Assembly: GCA_937873105.1 (NCBI GenBank)
Contig: CALMWD010000517.1
Coordinates: 1-14,062 of the forward strand
Length of the DNA: 14,062 nt
From: an uncultured Rhodanobacteraceae bacterium
GTDB lineage: Bacteria; Pseudomonadota; Gammaproteobacteria; Xanthomonadales; Ahniellaceae
Reading direction: 5' to 3'
Shown here: positions 13,425-14,062 of the stretch, piece by piece
Position numbering within the stretch: position 1 is the stretch's first letter
Layout: each line of letters starts with the position of its first letter
The notes under the pieces: model-generated
Database searches by the model: none
The model's input: only the letters and a program-made list of their open reading frames with translations
What the model was told of the DNA's origin: nothing
Made by a program: the position numbers and the translations under genes

Positions 13425-14062
13425 TCAACGCATGTCCAGCCAGGCCTGCACCGCAGCGCGCAGACGCGCAGCGCGATCGGCGTCGGCGGCCGCGGCCAGC
13501 AGGCGCTCGTGTGCGGGCTGCCACAACGACGGCTCCTGGCCGATCGCCGCGACGGCGGCGGCGAAGGTCGCGGCGTCCTCGGTCGGCACCGGCAGCGGCG
13601 CGCACCAGTCGATGCCGGCGGCGCCGAGCGGCGTCGCCACCACCGGCGTTCCGGCGGCGAAGCTGTCCAATACCTTGATGCGGATGCCGCCGCCCTGGCG
13701 CATCGGCGCGATCGACACGCGATGGCGCGCCAGCGCCGCGACCAGATCGGGCACCGCGCCGACCACGCGCAAGGCCGTGTCGCCGCGATCGTCGGCGCGC
13801 AGCAGTTGCTCGACGCCGCGGCCCAGCAGATGCAGACGCGCCTGCGGCCAGGCCGTGCGCCCCGCCGGCCCGCCCGCGGCGAGGCACCAGTGCAAGCCCT
13901 CGGCAGTGCGGGCGGGGGCGCTGCCGACGAAGGCGAGATCGGCGCGCGCGTCGAAGGGCCGCGTCGCGTCCGCCGCCGGGCCATGCAAGGGCGGCGACAC
14001 CACCCGCACCGGCGCGGCCTCGCCGAACTGGGCCACGAACCGCGCCTGCTCGTGCGCGGAGA
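13425..14062 (-). CDS. GT-B (group 1/GT4-type) glycosyltransferase, C-terminal part cut by window edge
   Basis: About 212 residues of the C-terminal half are in the window; the frame stays open through base 14062 (SAHEQARFVAQFGE), so the start lies outside. The visible Rossmann domain has DLAFVGSAPARTAEG, ARLHLLGRGVEQLLRADD, VVGAVPDLVAALARHRVSIA and the donor-binding block GGGIRIKVLDSFAAGTPVVA followed by TPLGAAGI. In the family that block usually reads KxLEAMAxGxPVVAT; here the glutamate position is Asp. It is followed closely by the WaaE/KdtX-like gene, which supports a lipopolysaccharide or exopolysaccharide locus continuing to the right. An internal GTG at 14034-14036 is not a likely start, because homologous-looking sequence extends before it. 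Confidence 0.88.
   Translation of the reverse strand, partial: SAHEQARFVAQFGEAAPVRVVSPPLHGPAADATRPFDARADLAFVGSAPARTAEGLHWCLAAGGPAGRTAWPQARLHLLGRGVEQLLRADDRGDTALRVVGAVPDLVAALARHRVSIAPMRQGGGIRIKVLDSFAAGTPVVATPLGAAGIDWCAPLPVPTEDAATFAAAVAAIGQEPSLWQPAHERLLAAAADADRAARLRAAVQAWLDMR

Noticed and set aside
12626..13984. A single long minus-strand frame joining upstream sequence to the GT2 glycosyltransferase (apparent fusion)
   Set aside because: The N-terminal part is the out-of-frame translation of the neighbouring GT-B gene. The GT2 fold starts at the ATG at 13391-13393.

Overview
The window is high-GC, densely packed bacterial DNA with strong G/C third-position bias. It most resembles a Lysobacterales/Xanthomonadales-type gammaproteobacterium. 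That placement is an inference from the two-subunit (GlyQ-type) glycyl-tRNA synthetase, from a REP-like palindrome of the 'GTGGGAGCGGGCT...CCGCGA' style I associate with gammaproteobacteria, and from the gene families present. I see no rRNA, tRNA, CRISPR array, prophage or insertion sequence.

Left part (1-2971): the 5' end of glyQ (minus strand, cut by the window edge) is followed by a vapBC toxin-antitoxin pair (minus strand, ATGA overlap) with a repeat-containing candidate operator. Divergent from it is an orphan GspE/PilB-type secretion or pilus ATPase (plus strand) with no partner pilus or secretion genes in view.

Centre (2972-8340): after a 148-bp leader holding four inverted repeats there is a compact five-gene plus-strand operon. 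It encodes a MacB-type ABC ATPase, three consecutive and different HlyD/MacA-like periplasmic adaptors (A, B and a lipoprotein C), and a MacB/FtsX-type permease. Adaptors and permease are joined by 4-base ATGA overlaps. A typical MacAB-like system has one adaptor, so three non-identical tandem adaptors suggest a hetero-oligomeric periplasmic conduit; this is the most interesting system here. A perfect 27-bp inverted repeat, which looks like a REP pair, sits exactly at the start of adaptor A. It either adds a translated N-terminal segment or lies against the start codon.

Right part (8348-14062, all minus strand): a run of close genes reading from map to the esterase: a divergent methionine aminopeptidase, an antibiotic-biosynthesis-monooxygenase-fold protein, an unrecognised 174-residue protein, a MAPEG-family membrane protein and an esterase lipoprotein that converges on the ABC operon. 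Upstream of these lie an unrecognised four-helix membrane protein, a GFA/CENP-V-type zinc protein with a possible 50-codon ORF coupled to it, a WaaE/KdtX-like GT2 glycosyltransferase, and the C-terminal part of a GT-B glycosyltransferase that runs off the window edge. The last two are plausibly a cell-surface polysaccharide or LPS-core locus.
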